A stretch of 64,000 bases of DNA from Stutzerimonas stutzeri. GTDB taxonomy: Bacteria; Pseudomonadota; Gammaproteobacteria; Pseudomonadales; Pseudomonadaceae. The notes under the pieces were generated by a model, which saw nothing but the letters and a program-made list of their open reading frames with translations, was not told where the DNA came from and ran no database searches. The stretch lies in contig NZ_JAMOIC010000008.1 of assembly GCF_024448895.1 (NCBI RefSeq), positions 1 through 64,000 of the forward strand, given 5' to 3'. Numbering within the stretch: the stretch's first letter is position 1; each line of letters opens with the position of its first letter. The translations under genes were made by a program, and so were the position numbers. Below are positions 50,664-58,741 of this stretch, piece after piece.

Positions 50664-51017
50664 TCAGGCTTCGATGAAGTAACGTGCGCTCAGAAAGCCA
50701 TCCTTGAGCTTGTATAGCTCCAGGGTATGGCTTGGCGGTTCTCCCGAAACGCGGTTGTTCTGATGGTGGCAGGCTGCTTCGAGCCCTGAAACGATTGCCA
50801 GCTTTATCTCGATACGGATCTTGTCCCGTTGCTGGTCCCACATCTGGTTGAGCGCAACCCACGGATCCTGAGATGGGTAGCCCACATATTCGATGCTCAG
50901 CCCCCGCGTAGCGATTTTCCGATAGCAATCTAGAAATGCTTCCTTATCGCCTGCGTTCCAGTGAGTGACCTGGGCATGCAGGAAATTTTCGAGGTCTTGG
51001 GTATTGGAGTCGTTCAT
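50664..51017 (-). CDS. NTF2-like (SnoaL-type) protein, first paralogue
   Basis: A 117-aa small alpha+beta barrel protein. It opens with a helix (LENFLHAQVTHWNAGDKEAF), then LDCYRKIATRGLSIEYVG and strands IRIEIKLAIVSGLEAACHHQ and HTLELYKLKDGFLSARYF. Folds of this type are isomerases, dehydratases or polyketide-cyclase-like enzymes. A second gene with the same pattern (HWNAGDKEAF / CWNNGDKEGF) is at 63063, so it belongs to the duplicated catabolic inventory. It follows the hydrolase/flavin-reductase fusion gene by 29 bases. The start was chosen at MNDSN; the frame is open upstream through that neighbour. Confidence 0.75.
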   Translation of the reverse strand: MNDSNTQDLENFLHAQVTHWNAGDKEAFLDCYRKIATRGLSIEYVGYPSQDPWVALNQMWDQQRDKIRIEIKLAIVSGLEAACHHQNNRVSGEPPSHTLELYKLKDGFLSARYFIEA

Positions 51018-51046
51018 ATTTCGTTCTCTCGACTGGTGGTGGACAC

Positions 51047-52339
51047 TTAAGCGTTGGCCCGGGTTAACAGCACTTGCTGGTAACCGCCCTGGAAATAGAG
51101 CAATGGCGCCCGTTGCGGATCGAGCCATGTGTGGTGGATGCGTCCAAGAAAGATGAGGTGGTCGCCGGCATCGACGACGCTATGCTTCTCGCACTCAATA
51201 CTGGCGGCAGCGTTCTGGATGATGGGCACCTTGAGCTCCCAGGTTTCCCAGGGAGTCGCGGCGAACCGGTCCTCGGCTCTGCTGGCGAAGCGCCGCGAAA
51301 TGTCCTGCTGCTGCGAATTGAGCACATTGATAGCGAAAGCCTCGCTGCGCTCGAAGGCATTCAGGCTGGCGGAGCGCTTGTCCAGGCAGAACAGCACCAA
51401 CGGCGGATCCATGGATACCGAAGTGAAAGAGTTCGCGGTCAGACCGACCGGCCTGCCGCTGGCGTCGGTCGTGGTGATCACCGTGACGCCCGTGGCGAAG
51501 GCACCGAGCGCCCGCCGTAGCGTCAGAGCGTTAGCCGCCGGGGTGCCGGCGCTCAGCTCATCGGCAATGAATGCCAGTATGTTTCGATCCAGCGCATCCA
51601 GATCGTCGGCGAAAAACAACGCACCACGCCCGCTCTCCAGGCGTAACCTACGCGCAGCGGGCGCCTGCCGGCCGATGCGCTCCAAAGCCGGGCTTGCGAT
51701 CGGCCCTTCGATCAGCAGCAGCGGTAATCGCAGCTCGCTCCACGCCGGCTCTGCTGCGGCGGCATGCGGGTACAGCCATACGCGCGGATCGCTGTGCCAG
51801 TACCAACGCCCATCGGCTTGCTGCCGCAGATATTTGTGCAGCGTCGAAAGGCCTATCGACGCTGCCTGGCTCGCAATCGAGCGAATGGCCGCGTCAAAAT
51901 CATCGCTGCCACCGGCTAGGCAGGTTTCCAGTATTCGTCGCTCGCATTCCTGCCCGGCATGCGGGTCGGCGATCACCAGCGCACTGGCAATTTCCAAGCC
52001 TTCGCGCCGTGCTTCGCTGATCGCCGCAAGTGCCGCTAGGCCTCCCAGCAGCGAGCCCACCACAGCCGGCGTACCGGGCAAAGCATCCATCACGACTCGA
52101 ATGTCGGCGGCCAGCACACTCAGCGAATAGTCGCAATGCCATTGGCTGGCGCCGTGGCCACGCAAGTCCAGAGAAACCACGTGGAACCCGGCCAGTATCA
52201 GTCGCCGAGCCAGATGCGCCCATTCATGACGCGTCTGCCCCGCGTCATGCAGTAGCAGCACCGTCTGGTGCGTGGGGTCGCCTCCCACCTGCGCGGCCAA
52301 TGAAATGCCGTCGTATCCCACGAGAAACTTGAATTCCAT
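51047..52339 (-). CDS. Fusion protein: inactive-looking alpha/beta-hydrolase domain plus flavin reductase domain
   Basis: A 430-aa two-domain protein. Residues 1-262 are an alpha/beta-hydrolase fold (LLLHDAGQTRHEW, VSLDLRGHGASQWH). The nucleophile elbow reads GSLLGG (95-100), so the catalytic Ser position (97) is Leu. The usual late GxGH motif reads ESGRGALF, without His. Residues 271-430 are an FMN-binding flavin reductase of the HpaC/HsaB type (LGAFATGVTVITT, GLTANSFTSVSMDPPLVLF, PLLYFQGGYQ). The reductase half should supply reduced flavin to the group D monooxygenase encoded at 54.7-56.0 kb. The hydrolase half may only bind substrate or partner. Confidence 0.88.
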   Translation of the reverse strand: MEFKFLVGYDGISLAAQVGGDPTHQTVLLLHDAGQTRHEWAHLARRLILAGFHVVSLDLRGHGASQWHCDYSLSVLAADIRVVMDALPGTPAVVGSLLGGLAALAAISEARREGLEIASALVIADPHAGQECERRILETCLAGGSDDFDAAIRSIASQAASIGLSTLHKYLRQQADGRWYWHSDPRVWLYPHAAAAEPAWSELRLPLLLIEGPIASPALERIGRQAPAARRLRLESGRGALFFADDLDALDRNILAFIADELSAGTPAANALTLRRALGAFATGVTVITTTDASGRPVGLTANSFTSVSMDPPLVLFCLDKRSASLNAFERSEAFAINVLNSQQQDISRRFASRAEDRFAATPWETWELKVPIIQNAAASIECEKHSVVDAGDHLIFLGRIHHTWLDPQRAPLLYFQGGYQQVLLTRANA

Positions 52340-52394
52340 CGTATTTACCTCCGATACCTGTGTAGCGGGCGCATCCCGTTCCAGAGCGCTGCGG

Positions 52395-53765
52395 TTAGCG
52401 CACCGTTTCCCTGGCCGTAACGGCTTCCGGATTGAGACTGCGGTTGGACATAGGCTCGTCCATTACCTCGAAGCCGCCTTCATAGAAGTCGCCGAGGACC
52501 GTCAACATGCGTTTGTTGAAGTCGTAGGTATGGCTGCGGACAGCCCATGGGATGCCGTGGTCGTAGAGCTGCACCATGGTGTTGGCCATCGTGCGATGCA
52601 GTTCGCCGTTGTGGTCATAGGCATCGACCAGAGCGGCTCCGGACAGGTCTTCGTCCAGGTAGTACACGCGCTTCGAATAGGCATGGCGCATGCCCTCCTT
52701 AAGCGTCGCCTCGACCACCCGTACACGATGCAGCTCGAAGCGCTCGCAAGCAGGATTGATATGGGTGCCTGTGAACTGACCTTCGCCGTTGCAGCGCTCG
52801 CTGGGGGTATATAGGTCATAGTTGTTATAGGGAATGTACATCTCCCGGGTGCCCAGGTATTTGAAGTTGAAGCGGTCCATACGCCCGGAAAAAACGAACA
52901 GTTCATCGAACAGCAGGCCGCCCCCGAGGCTTGCCACCGGCGTGTCGTAGGCGAACTCTGGCGCCAGTTTCACGCGGCGCTGGCCGGCGGTATAGCTCCA
53001 GGCACGCCGAGGCTTGGCGAGCGGATCAATGAAATCGAGCAGGCCGGTGATTTCCCCCGCCTTGCGTGCCGGCGCCTGGGTGATCGAATAGGTTCGCCAG
53101 TACATTTGCGGGTCGCGATCAGCCAGCGCCGTCTGGTAGAAGGTGCGCTCGCTGAAGGTCTTCTGGTCCGCTGTCATGGTGCGGGTTCCATTGACATCGA
53201 TGCTCCAGGAACGGTTGTGCGGTGCGATAATGGCCGTCTCACCGTAATAGCTAAGCATCTGGTTCCACATCACTTCGTAACCATTGGCCGGCAGCGGAAA
53301 AGGGATACCGCCGCGACAGGCCTCGCTGACGGCAAGGTAATCCCTGGCGGTTTTGCAAACACTCGCGTTACGCTTCGTGGCCTCCAGCACATGCTGCGGA
53401 TATCCCGCTGTACGGTGGGTCGGATAGATGGGCATGTAATAATCGGGATAGGTTTTGAGCAATTTGCGCTGGCCTTCACTCAACTTATCCGTATATTCGT
53501 GCATGTTATTCGCATCGATGCGCAGCAGCGGTTTCTCGTCCTGGAACGGGTTCTTCCAATAACCGCTTGCGGCCTCGAATCCTTCCGGCGCGGCACTCAA
53601 CCCACCGCTGTAGGCTGGAATGCTGCCTTCGGCATTGCCGGCACGGAGACTGCCGAAAAGTGTCAAGTCGTCACCTAGCCGAGCTGCATCGGGATTGCCC
53701 CATGCCTGGTTGGCCAGCAACAGACACATTGCTGCGTTGTATGCGACGCGGTGCAAGACTCTCAT
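52395..53765 (-). CDS. DUF1329 domain-containing exported protein
   Basis: A 456-aa protein with a signal peptide (cut near NQAWG). The DUF1329 family pattern is present: LTLFGSLRAGNAEGSIPAYS, YMPIYPTHRTAGYP, WYRTYSITQAPAR-like and YTAGQRRVKLAPEFAYDTP, then RMDRFNFKYLGTREMYIPYN. DUF1329 proteins are periplasmic or outer-membrane-associated and usually accompany hydrophobic-substrate catabolism (terpenoids, steroids, long alkyl chains), often beside a DUF1302 barrel, which is missing here. A role in substrate passage through the envelope is inferred. CAGGAG lies before the ATG at 53765. Confidence 0.85.
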   Translation of the reverse strand: MRVLHRVAYNAAMCLLLANQAWGNPDAARLGDDLTLFGSLRAGNAEGSIPAYSGGLSAAPEGFEAASGYWKNPFQDEKPLLRIDANNMHEYTDKLSEGQRKLLKTYPDYYMPIYPTHRTAGYPQHVLEATKRNASVCKTARDYLAVSEACRGGIPFPLPANGYEVMWNQMLSYYGETAIIAPHNRSWSIDVNGTRTMTADQKTFSERTFYQTALADRDPQMYWRTYSITQAPARKAGEITGLLDFIDPLAKPRRAWSYTAGQRRVKLAPEFAYDTPVASLGGGLLFDELFVFSGRMDRFNFKYLGTREMYIPYNNYDLYTPSERCNGEGQFTGTHINPACERFELHRVRVVEATLKEGMRHAYSKRVYYLDEDLSGAALVDAYDHNGELHRTMANTMVQLYDHGIPWAVRSHTYDFNKRMLTVLGDFYEGGFEVMDEPMSNRSLNPEAVTARETVR

Positions 53766-53850
53766 TGGTTTTCTCCTGCGTGTCCCTGCCAATGCGGGGA
53801 TCGATTGTTGTTGTATTAATCAGGGGAACACTTCCGCCCTCCCGGCGTTT

Positions 53851-53864
53851 TGTCTCCAGAGACA
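53851..53864. promoter_or_regulatory. Small palindrome upstream of DUF1329
   Basis: TGTCTC-CA-GAGACA, 85 bases before the DUF1329 start and after the TetR stop codon; a possible regulator site for the DUF1329 operon. Confidence 0.35.
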
Positions 53865-53989
53865 GAACAGGGACGAGTGGCGGGCCGCACGCCCGGCCGC
53901 GTACAGAGTGCGCAGCCGGCGAAGCCGGGAACTACAACAGCGCCGGTCTCAGGTGATTACACCTCCTTATATTCCTTTGAATATGCTGA

Positions 53990-54733
53990 TCAGGTCTGCC
54001 ACCAAGGCAGGTCCGCGGCATGCAGGTTGAGCTCCGCCAAGGCAATTTCGATCGCCTGGCTGGCCGCTTCCGGCTGCATCCCGAAGCCACGCATGATCAT
54101 TACCACTAGCTCGTGCCGATATGCATCGCTTGTTTTTTGCTCATGGGTGATCCGCCGCGAGCCCTGAATGGTGGCGCCAATGATGTAATCGGTGGCCACA
54201 TCCAGCGATTCGAACTGCACGACACCACTGGCCTTCGCCTCACGTAGGCAGCAGGTGACGATGCTCATCAGCCGGTTGCTGCGTGACAGGTAGTCGACAT
54301 AGTCGACCCGCACGGTGAACTCGGCGCGGCGCGGCTGCATGCCGGCGTGAGTGAGGGAAATCAATGGGCCCGCCACGACACGCGCGGCAGGGTCCTGCAG
54401 ACCTGCGAAAACGCGCTCATAGGTACCGATCATCTCATCGGCCATCAGCTGCCCCAGTTCGGTGAGTACTTCTTCCAGCGAGTCGTAGTATTTGTAGAAC
54501 GTGCCGCGAGACACGCCGGCCTTAAGAATCACATCCTCTATAACCGGAGGCTTGGTGCGCGGGCTGAGAAGAAATACGTCCAGCGCAGCGGACATCAAGC
54601 GCTTGCGCATACGCTCGCGTTTCTCGCGGGCTACCCGCACGCGAAAATCCGCGCCCCCGCTGCCTTCCAGTGTCTGTTGAAGTTCGTCATTCATTTTGGG
54701 TTTTGCCTTGGTGAGAGGAATCCTGGCCTGCAC
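53990..54733 (-). CDS. TetR/AcrR-family regulator
   Basis: A 247-aa regulator. TetR DNA-binding domain about residues 35-85 (RLMSAALDVFLLS, IEDVILKAGVSRGTFYKYYD) and a helical effector domain. The start is GTG, with GGGGGAG 8 bases upstream inside the end of the monooxygenase gene, so it is translationally coupled to that gene; an internal ATG at 54694 is weaker. It probably represses its own operon through the TGACG-TTTT-CGTCA palindrome at 55978. The ligand may be the phenolic substrate of the monooxygenase. Confidence 0.85.
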   Translation of the reverse strand: MQARIPLTKAKPKMNDELQQTLEGSGGADFRVRVAREKRERMRKRLMSAALDVFLLSPRTKPPVIEDVILKAGVSRGTFYKYYDSLEEVLTELGQLMADEMIGTYERVFAGLQDPAARVVAGPLISLTHAGMQPRRAEFTVRVDYVDYLSRSNRLMSIVTCCLREAKASGVVQFESLDVATDYIIGATIQGSRRITHEQKTSDAYRHELVVMIMRGFGMQPEAASQAIEIALAELNLHAADLPWWQT

Positions 54734-54736
54734 GGC

Positions 54737-55951
54737 CTATTCTCCCCCGATATTGCCCAGCAGAAGCAGATTGGAATCGAGCCCGGTCATGGCTCTCCCG
54801 TACAGCTCCAGCGAAAGCCGGGTATTGAGCGCGGTGTGGCGGCTACCGACGTTGAGATCGCGCCAGAAACGCTGCAATGGATTGCGGCTGGCGAAGGCTG
54901 CCGGCCCGGCGATATCCATCAGCCGCTCCCCGGCGCGGCGCAACAAACCCATGGCAAAACCGCAGTCGGCCTGGATGCGGGCCTTTTCATAGCCATTCAA
55001 GGGGCGCTTTTGTGCGGTTTCGTCGATCTGCGCCGCCGCGCGGCGAATGTGTAACCAGGCGGAGTCGATTTCCATCGCAGCCTCGCCGAGCTGCTGCACG
55101 AACACATGCGATTGAGCCTGGCTCTCATAGTGCCAGCCGGTGACCGGACGCTTCGCCAATTGCCTCTTAACCTGATCGAGCAGTGCCCCAGCCGCCCCCA
55201 GCATGGGCGCCAGCACACCGAGCGGGAACAAGGGTTCAACCGGCCAACGATCACGCGGTTCGAGTGCAACTTGCGCCGCCACACCCGGCGCGGAACCACT
55301 GCGCAATTGGGAATAGCGCATCACCAATGCCGGGGCGACCTCGACATCTTCGGCAACGATAGTGTTGCTGCCCGAGCCACAGACCCCTGCCACATGCCAA
55401 GTGTCTTCAATGCGTACCCTGGGATGCTTGAGCGGCAGTACCGCAAAACCGCTATCGATGACATCTCCGTTCTCGTCGATGATTTTCACGCCGTTCATAG
55501 CGTAATCGGCATGCAAACAGCCGGAGGCATATCCCCAGCGCCCGCTGACGCGATAGCCGCCGGGAAACGCGATGGCGCTACCGGTTTGCGCGGCCACGCT
55601 GCAAAACAGCTCATCGCCGCGCTTGAACAGCAAGCTGGATACCGCCTCAGGCATCGACACCGCCGCGGCAGTCACCCCTGAAAGCAGGCTGAACGCCCAC
55701 GCCGTGCCCGGACAAGCCTTACCCAACTCGGCGACGGTTTCGATATGAGTGATCAGCTTGTGACTCACGCCACCGGCACGCCTGGGGAACATCATGCGGA
55801 ACAACCCCGCCTGACCAATCGCCTCGATCACCGCCTCGGGAACCCGGCCTTCGCGTTCACACTGCTCAGCGTATCGGGAGACCAGCGGCAGCAACGCATG
55901 GGCGGTAGCGACCGGATCGTGCGGCGCCGTGACTGACGTTAAGTCCTGCAT
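54737..55951 (-). CDS. Group D flavin-dependent monooxygenase (HsaA/HpaH-like, acyl-CoA dehydrogenase fold)
   Basis: A 404-aa oxygenase component of a two-component flavin monooxygenase. The acyl-CoA dehydrogenase fold is evident (AIGQAGLFRMMFPRRAGGVS, GKACPGTAWAFSLLSG, WHVAGVCGSGSNTIVAEDVE, LQRFWRDLNVGSRHTALNTR), and the C-terminal segment is that of HsaA, HpaH and related phenol hydroxylases, not the GGTxEI of dehydrogenases. It ortho-hydroxylates a phenol with reduced flavin. The flavin reductase is probably the fusion protein at 51.0-52.3 kb. AAGGTG precedes the ATG at 55951. It may prepare a catechol for one of the extradiol dioxygenases. Confidence 0.88.
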   Translation of the reverse strand: MQDLTSVTAPHDPVATAHALLPLVSRYAEQCEREGRVPEAVIEAIGQAGLFRMMFPRRAGGVSHKLITHIETVAELGKACPGTAWAFSLLSGVTAAAVSMPEAVSSLLFKRGDELFCSVAAQTGSAIAFPGGYRVSGRWGYASGCLHADYAMNGVKIIDENGDVIDSGFAVLPLKHPRVRIEDTWHVAGVCGSGSNTIVAEDVEVAPALVMRYSQLRSGSAPGVAAQVALEPRDRWPVEPLFPLGVLAPMLGAAGALLDQVKRQLAKRPVTGWHYESQAQSHVFVQQLGEAAMEIDSAWLHIRRAAAQIDETAQKRPLNGYEKARIQADCGFAMGLLRRAGERLMDIAGPAAFASRNPLQRFWRDLNVGSRHTALNTRLSLELYGRAMTGLDSNLLLLGNIGGE

Positions 55952-55977
55952 ATAAACACCTTGTGATCCATTCATAA

Positions 55978-55991
55978 TGACGTTTTCGTCA
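55978..55991. promoter_or_regulatory. Probable operator of the monooxygenase-TetR operon
   Basis: TGACG-TTTT-CGTCA palindrome 27 bases before the monooxygenase start, where a TetR repressor would block transcription. Confidence 0.5.
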
Positions 55992-56236
55992 CAATAGTCA
56001 TGATGTCTATTTTAATCAAGGCGATCGAGAAGATATTCACTGCAGCGCGCTCATGAGGCGCTTGGGCCTGCGGTAAGGGTGCTGGCGCACCAAGATGAAT
56101 TGCGGTGGCTTCGTGTCGTGCGATCGAAGCCTAGTCTGGCAACGGCGGCAGTCTTGGCGGGCGCTGGCGATAGCCGACGCGCTCATTGACCCAGATCCTT
56201 AGTAAATGGGTTCGGCGCGGATACTCGCCGCCACGA

Positions 56237-56520
56237 CTGGAGCTCAAAGCGAAGTTCGGCCTGGAGGACATCAACGCCCCGACAAGATGACCGCGATCTT
56301 CTACGACGACGGCAGCACCCTAGAGTTATACCGACCTGGAGCGCACCTGCCAGGCCATCACCAAGTTTTCCGAGCGTGGCGCCGCCGAGTGCCTCGCAAC
56401 AGGCGTTGGACGATGGAGCAGAGCCAGAATCGGTCAGGAACTGATGCGTGCCCAGGCGATGACCGCCTGGAACTACATCAGCGAATGGTTCGAGAACGAC
56501 CAGGTCAAGATCGCCCAGGG
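56237..56520 (+). pseudogene. Decayed fragment of a CrtI-like oxidoreductase gene
   Basis: At DNA level this matches part of the intact gene at 61083-62666 (about 61308-61668), for example the stretch GACAAGATGACCGCGATCTT, then ACCTGGAGCGCACCTGC and GCGAATGGTTCGAGAACGAC. Frameshifts interrupt it (reading TDLERTCQAITKFSERG, then IGQELMRAQAMTAWNYISEW in another frame), and roughly 80 bases in the middle are deleted. It lies directly upstream of the second Rieske alpha gene in the same orientation. It is therefore the remnant of another copy of that oxidoreductase. The flanks 56000-56236 and 56527-56636 contain no gene. Confidence 0.85.
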
Positions 56521-56636
56521 CCATTGATCCAGATCAATTCTCAAATTGGATTCGTCAATGATACTCGCCAACAAGTTGCACACTTTTATGCATTTCTGTG
56601 CAGCCAAGAATAAAAACAAACTATGGGAGAGCACGC

Positions 56637-58031
56637 ATGACCAACACGAACCCCATCCTGAGCGACGGTACGAAAATCTCGGACCTCATCGATCTCGAAA
56701 AGCATGAAGTGAAAATGCGGACCCTGTCCGACCCCGAGCTTTATGCCCTTGAAATGAAGAAAATCTTCGCCAAGACCTGGGTCTTTCTCGGCCACGAAAC
56801 CGAGATCCCGAACAAGGGCGACTTCATCGTCCGCGACATGGGCTCCGACTCGGTGATCGTCGCCCGCTCCAGTGACGAGCAGATCCATGTCTCCTTGAAC
56901 GTCTGCCCCCACCGCGGTATGAGGATTTCCACCCTCGACGGCGGTAATGCCGCAGCCCATGTATGTATCTACCACGGTTGGACCTTCAGGCCCAACGGCG
57001 ACTTCATCGCCGCACCGATGGAGAAAGAGTGCATGCACGGCAAAATGCGCACGAAGGCCGAACTCGGTTTGCATAAGGCTCGTGTGTCCGTCTACGGTGG
57101 TCTGATCTTCGCCACTTTCAATATCGACGGTCCGTCGTTCGAGGACTTTCTCGGCGATGCCAAGTGGTATTTCGACACCCTTTGGTGCCGCACCACCGCC
57201 GGCATGGAAGTGCTAGGCCCGCCGCAGCGCTTCACTATTCGTGCCAATTGGAAGACCGCTTGCGAGCAGTCTGCCTCGGACGGCTTTCACGTCCTGACCC
57301 TGCACCGCTGGCTCGCCGAGGTCGGCCCCTACACCAAAAAACCGGATGCAGACGGCAAAAGCGGCGACCTCAGCCCGGAGATGTATGGCACCGAAGTCTG
57401 GACCGAACACGGGCATACCATGCGCTGCATCGAACTGGACCGCAAAATCCAGCGCCTCACCGGGCGCGACCCGTCAACCATGAGCGCCGAAGAAAAACTC
57501 ACCCTGCTGCCACCGCCAGGCATTACCCGGGAAATGGTGCCGGAGCTGCTCAAGCGCTTCAGCCCGGAGCAGTTGCACGTCATGAGCTGGCGTCCGCCGC
57601 AGGTGGGCAACTTCTTCCCCAATGGCCTGTTCGAGTTCATCTACCTGCCGCAGCCGGACGGCACCGTGCTCGGTGCCATGGCGCTGCACGCCTACGTGCC
57701 CAAGGGACCGGACAAGCTGGAATTCGTCAACTGGATCCTCGCCGAGAAGGATACCCCGCCGGAAATCAAGGCGCGCATGCTGCGCCAGTCGATCCAGTTG
57801 CTCGGCACCTCCGGCATGGTCGAACAGGATGACTCCGACACCTGGCCGCATATGACGCTGGCGGCTAAGGGGGCGGTCAGTGAAGACAGCACCCTGAAGT
57901 ATCAGGCCTTGTACGAAGACGACGCCAAGCCTACCGACTGGCCCGGCCCCGGATATGTTGGGGAGGGCTTCACCAAGGATGATACCCAGTGGCAATGGTG
58001 GAAGTACTGGTACGCGTTGATGACGGCTTGA
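56637..58031 (+). CDS. Ring-hydroxylating dioxygenase alpha subunit, second copy
   Basis: A 464-aa Rieske oxygenase subunit closely related to the ditA1-like protein. Rieske ligands C90-x-H92 and C110-x2-H113 (CPHRGMR, CIYHGW). Iron site DGFHVLTLH and the acidic EQDDSDTWPH block. The two proteins differ in the substrate-pocket region around 235-300 (for example TKKPDADGKSGDLSPEMYG against the Glu/Gly-rich segment of the first copy). No ferredoxin gene accompanies this set, so it may share DitA3. GGAG precedes the ATG at 56637. Third codon positions are strongly G/C, more than in ditA1. Confidence 0.9.
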   Translation: MTNTNPILSDGTKISDLIDLEKHEVKMRTLSDPELYALEMKKIFAKTWVFLGHETEIPNKGDFIVRDMGSDSVIVARSSDEQIHVSLNVCPHRGMRISTLDGGNAAAHVCIYHGWTFRPNGDFIAAPMEKECMHGKMRTKAELGLHKARVSVYGGLIFATFNIDGPSFEDFLGDAKWYFDTLWCRTTAGMEVLGPPQRFTIRANWKTACEQSASDGFHVLTLHRWLAEVGPYTKKPDADGKSGDLSPEMYGTEVWTEHGHTMRCIELDRKIQRLTGRDPSTMSAEEKLTLLPPPGITREMVPELLKRFSPEQLHVMSWRPPQVGNFFPNGLFEFIYLPQPDGTVLGAMALHAYVPKGPDKLEFVNWILAEKDTPPEIKARMLRQSIQLLGTSGMVEQDDSDTWPHMTLAAKGAVSEDSTLKYQALYEDDAKPTDWPGPGYVGEGFTKDDTQWQWWKYWYALMTA

Positions 58032-58103
58032 CTGCCCCATCCTTGCACACCCAGCCCGGCTGCACAGAGCAGCCGACGGCACCCCAACTTCACGGAGAAC
58101 GCC

Positions 58104-58679
58104 ATGAATGACTTACAGACCCTGCTCGCACCCACTCCTCTGCCGCCAACAGACCGCAGCAAGCGCATCGCCAGCAGCAGCCCGATCCATAGCGAAATCG
58201 TTGACTTTCTCTACGACGAAGCCGAGCTGTTGGACACCCTGCAACTCAAGCAGTGGAGCGAAATTCTGACCCTGGATATCGAGTACAACGCACCGCTGCG
58301 TCTCACCCGCCCCAACCGCCTGCAACAACAGACCGTGGTGCGCAACGTCCAGCACCTGCATGAGAGCCATGGCTCGCTGATGGTGCGCATCATGCGCATC
58401 ACCGACACCCGCAGTGCCTGGGGCGAGGACCCGCCTTCGCGCACCCGGCGTCTAGTCAGCAATGTCCGAGTGTTCGGCACCGACAAGGCTGAGGAATACA
58501 AGGTGCTGAGCTACCTACTGGTGACCCGCAGCCGCTTCGACTTCGACGACTTCGACCTGATCCCCTGCGAACGCCACGACATCCTGCGCCGCGAGAACGG
58601 CCAACTGAAACTGGCGCGGCGAGAAATCCTGCTGGATCAGGTTGTGATCGGCACGCCGAACCTGGGCATTTTCCTCTGA
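58104..58679 (+). CDS. Ring-hydroxylating dioxygenase beta subunit, second copy
   Basis: A 191-aa beta subunit, the same length as the first copy. Shared blocks: EIVDFLYDEAELLDTLQLKQ, APLRLTRPNRLQQ, WGEDPPSRTRRLVSNVRV, SYLLVTRSRFDFDDFDLIP, LARREILLDQVVIGTPNLGI. It pairs with the alpha subunit encoded 72 bases upstream. GGAG lies 8 bases before the ATG. Confidence 0.9.
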   Translation: MNDLQTLLAPTPLPPTDRSKRIASSSPIHSEIVDFLYDEAELLDTLQLKQWSEILTLDIEYNAPLRLTRPNRLQQQTVVRNVQHLHESHGSLMVRIMRITDTRSAWGEDPPSRTRRLVSNVRVFGTDKAEEYKVLSYLLVTRSRFDFDDFDLIPCERHDILRRENGQLKLARREILLDQVVIGTPNLGIFL

Positions 58680-58741
58680 CCTGGCGGTAACGGCCATCGG
58701 GGCGTTCCGTGACACGAAACCGACAAGGGAGAACAACAACA

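Noticed and set aside
56206-56613. Reading 56206-56613 as a real 135-aa gene
   Set aside because: It switches in and out of the frame of the CrtI-like gene and contains only fragments of it, so it is a pseudogene, not a coding sequence.
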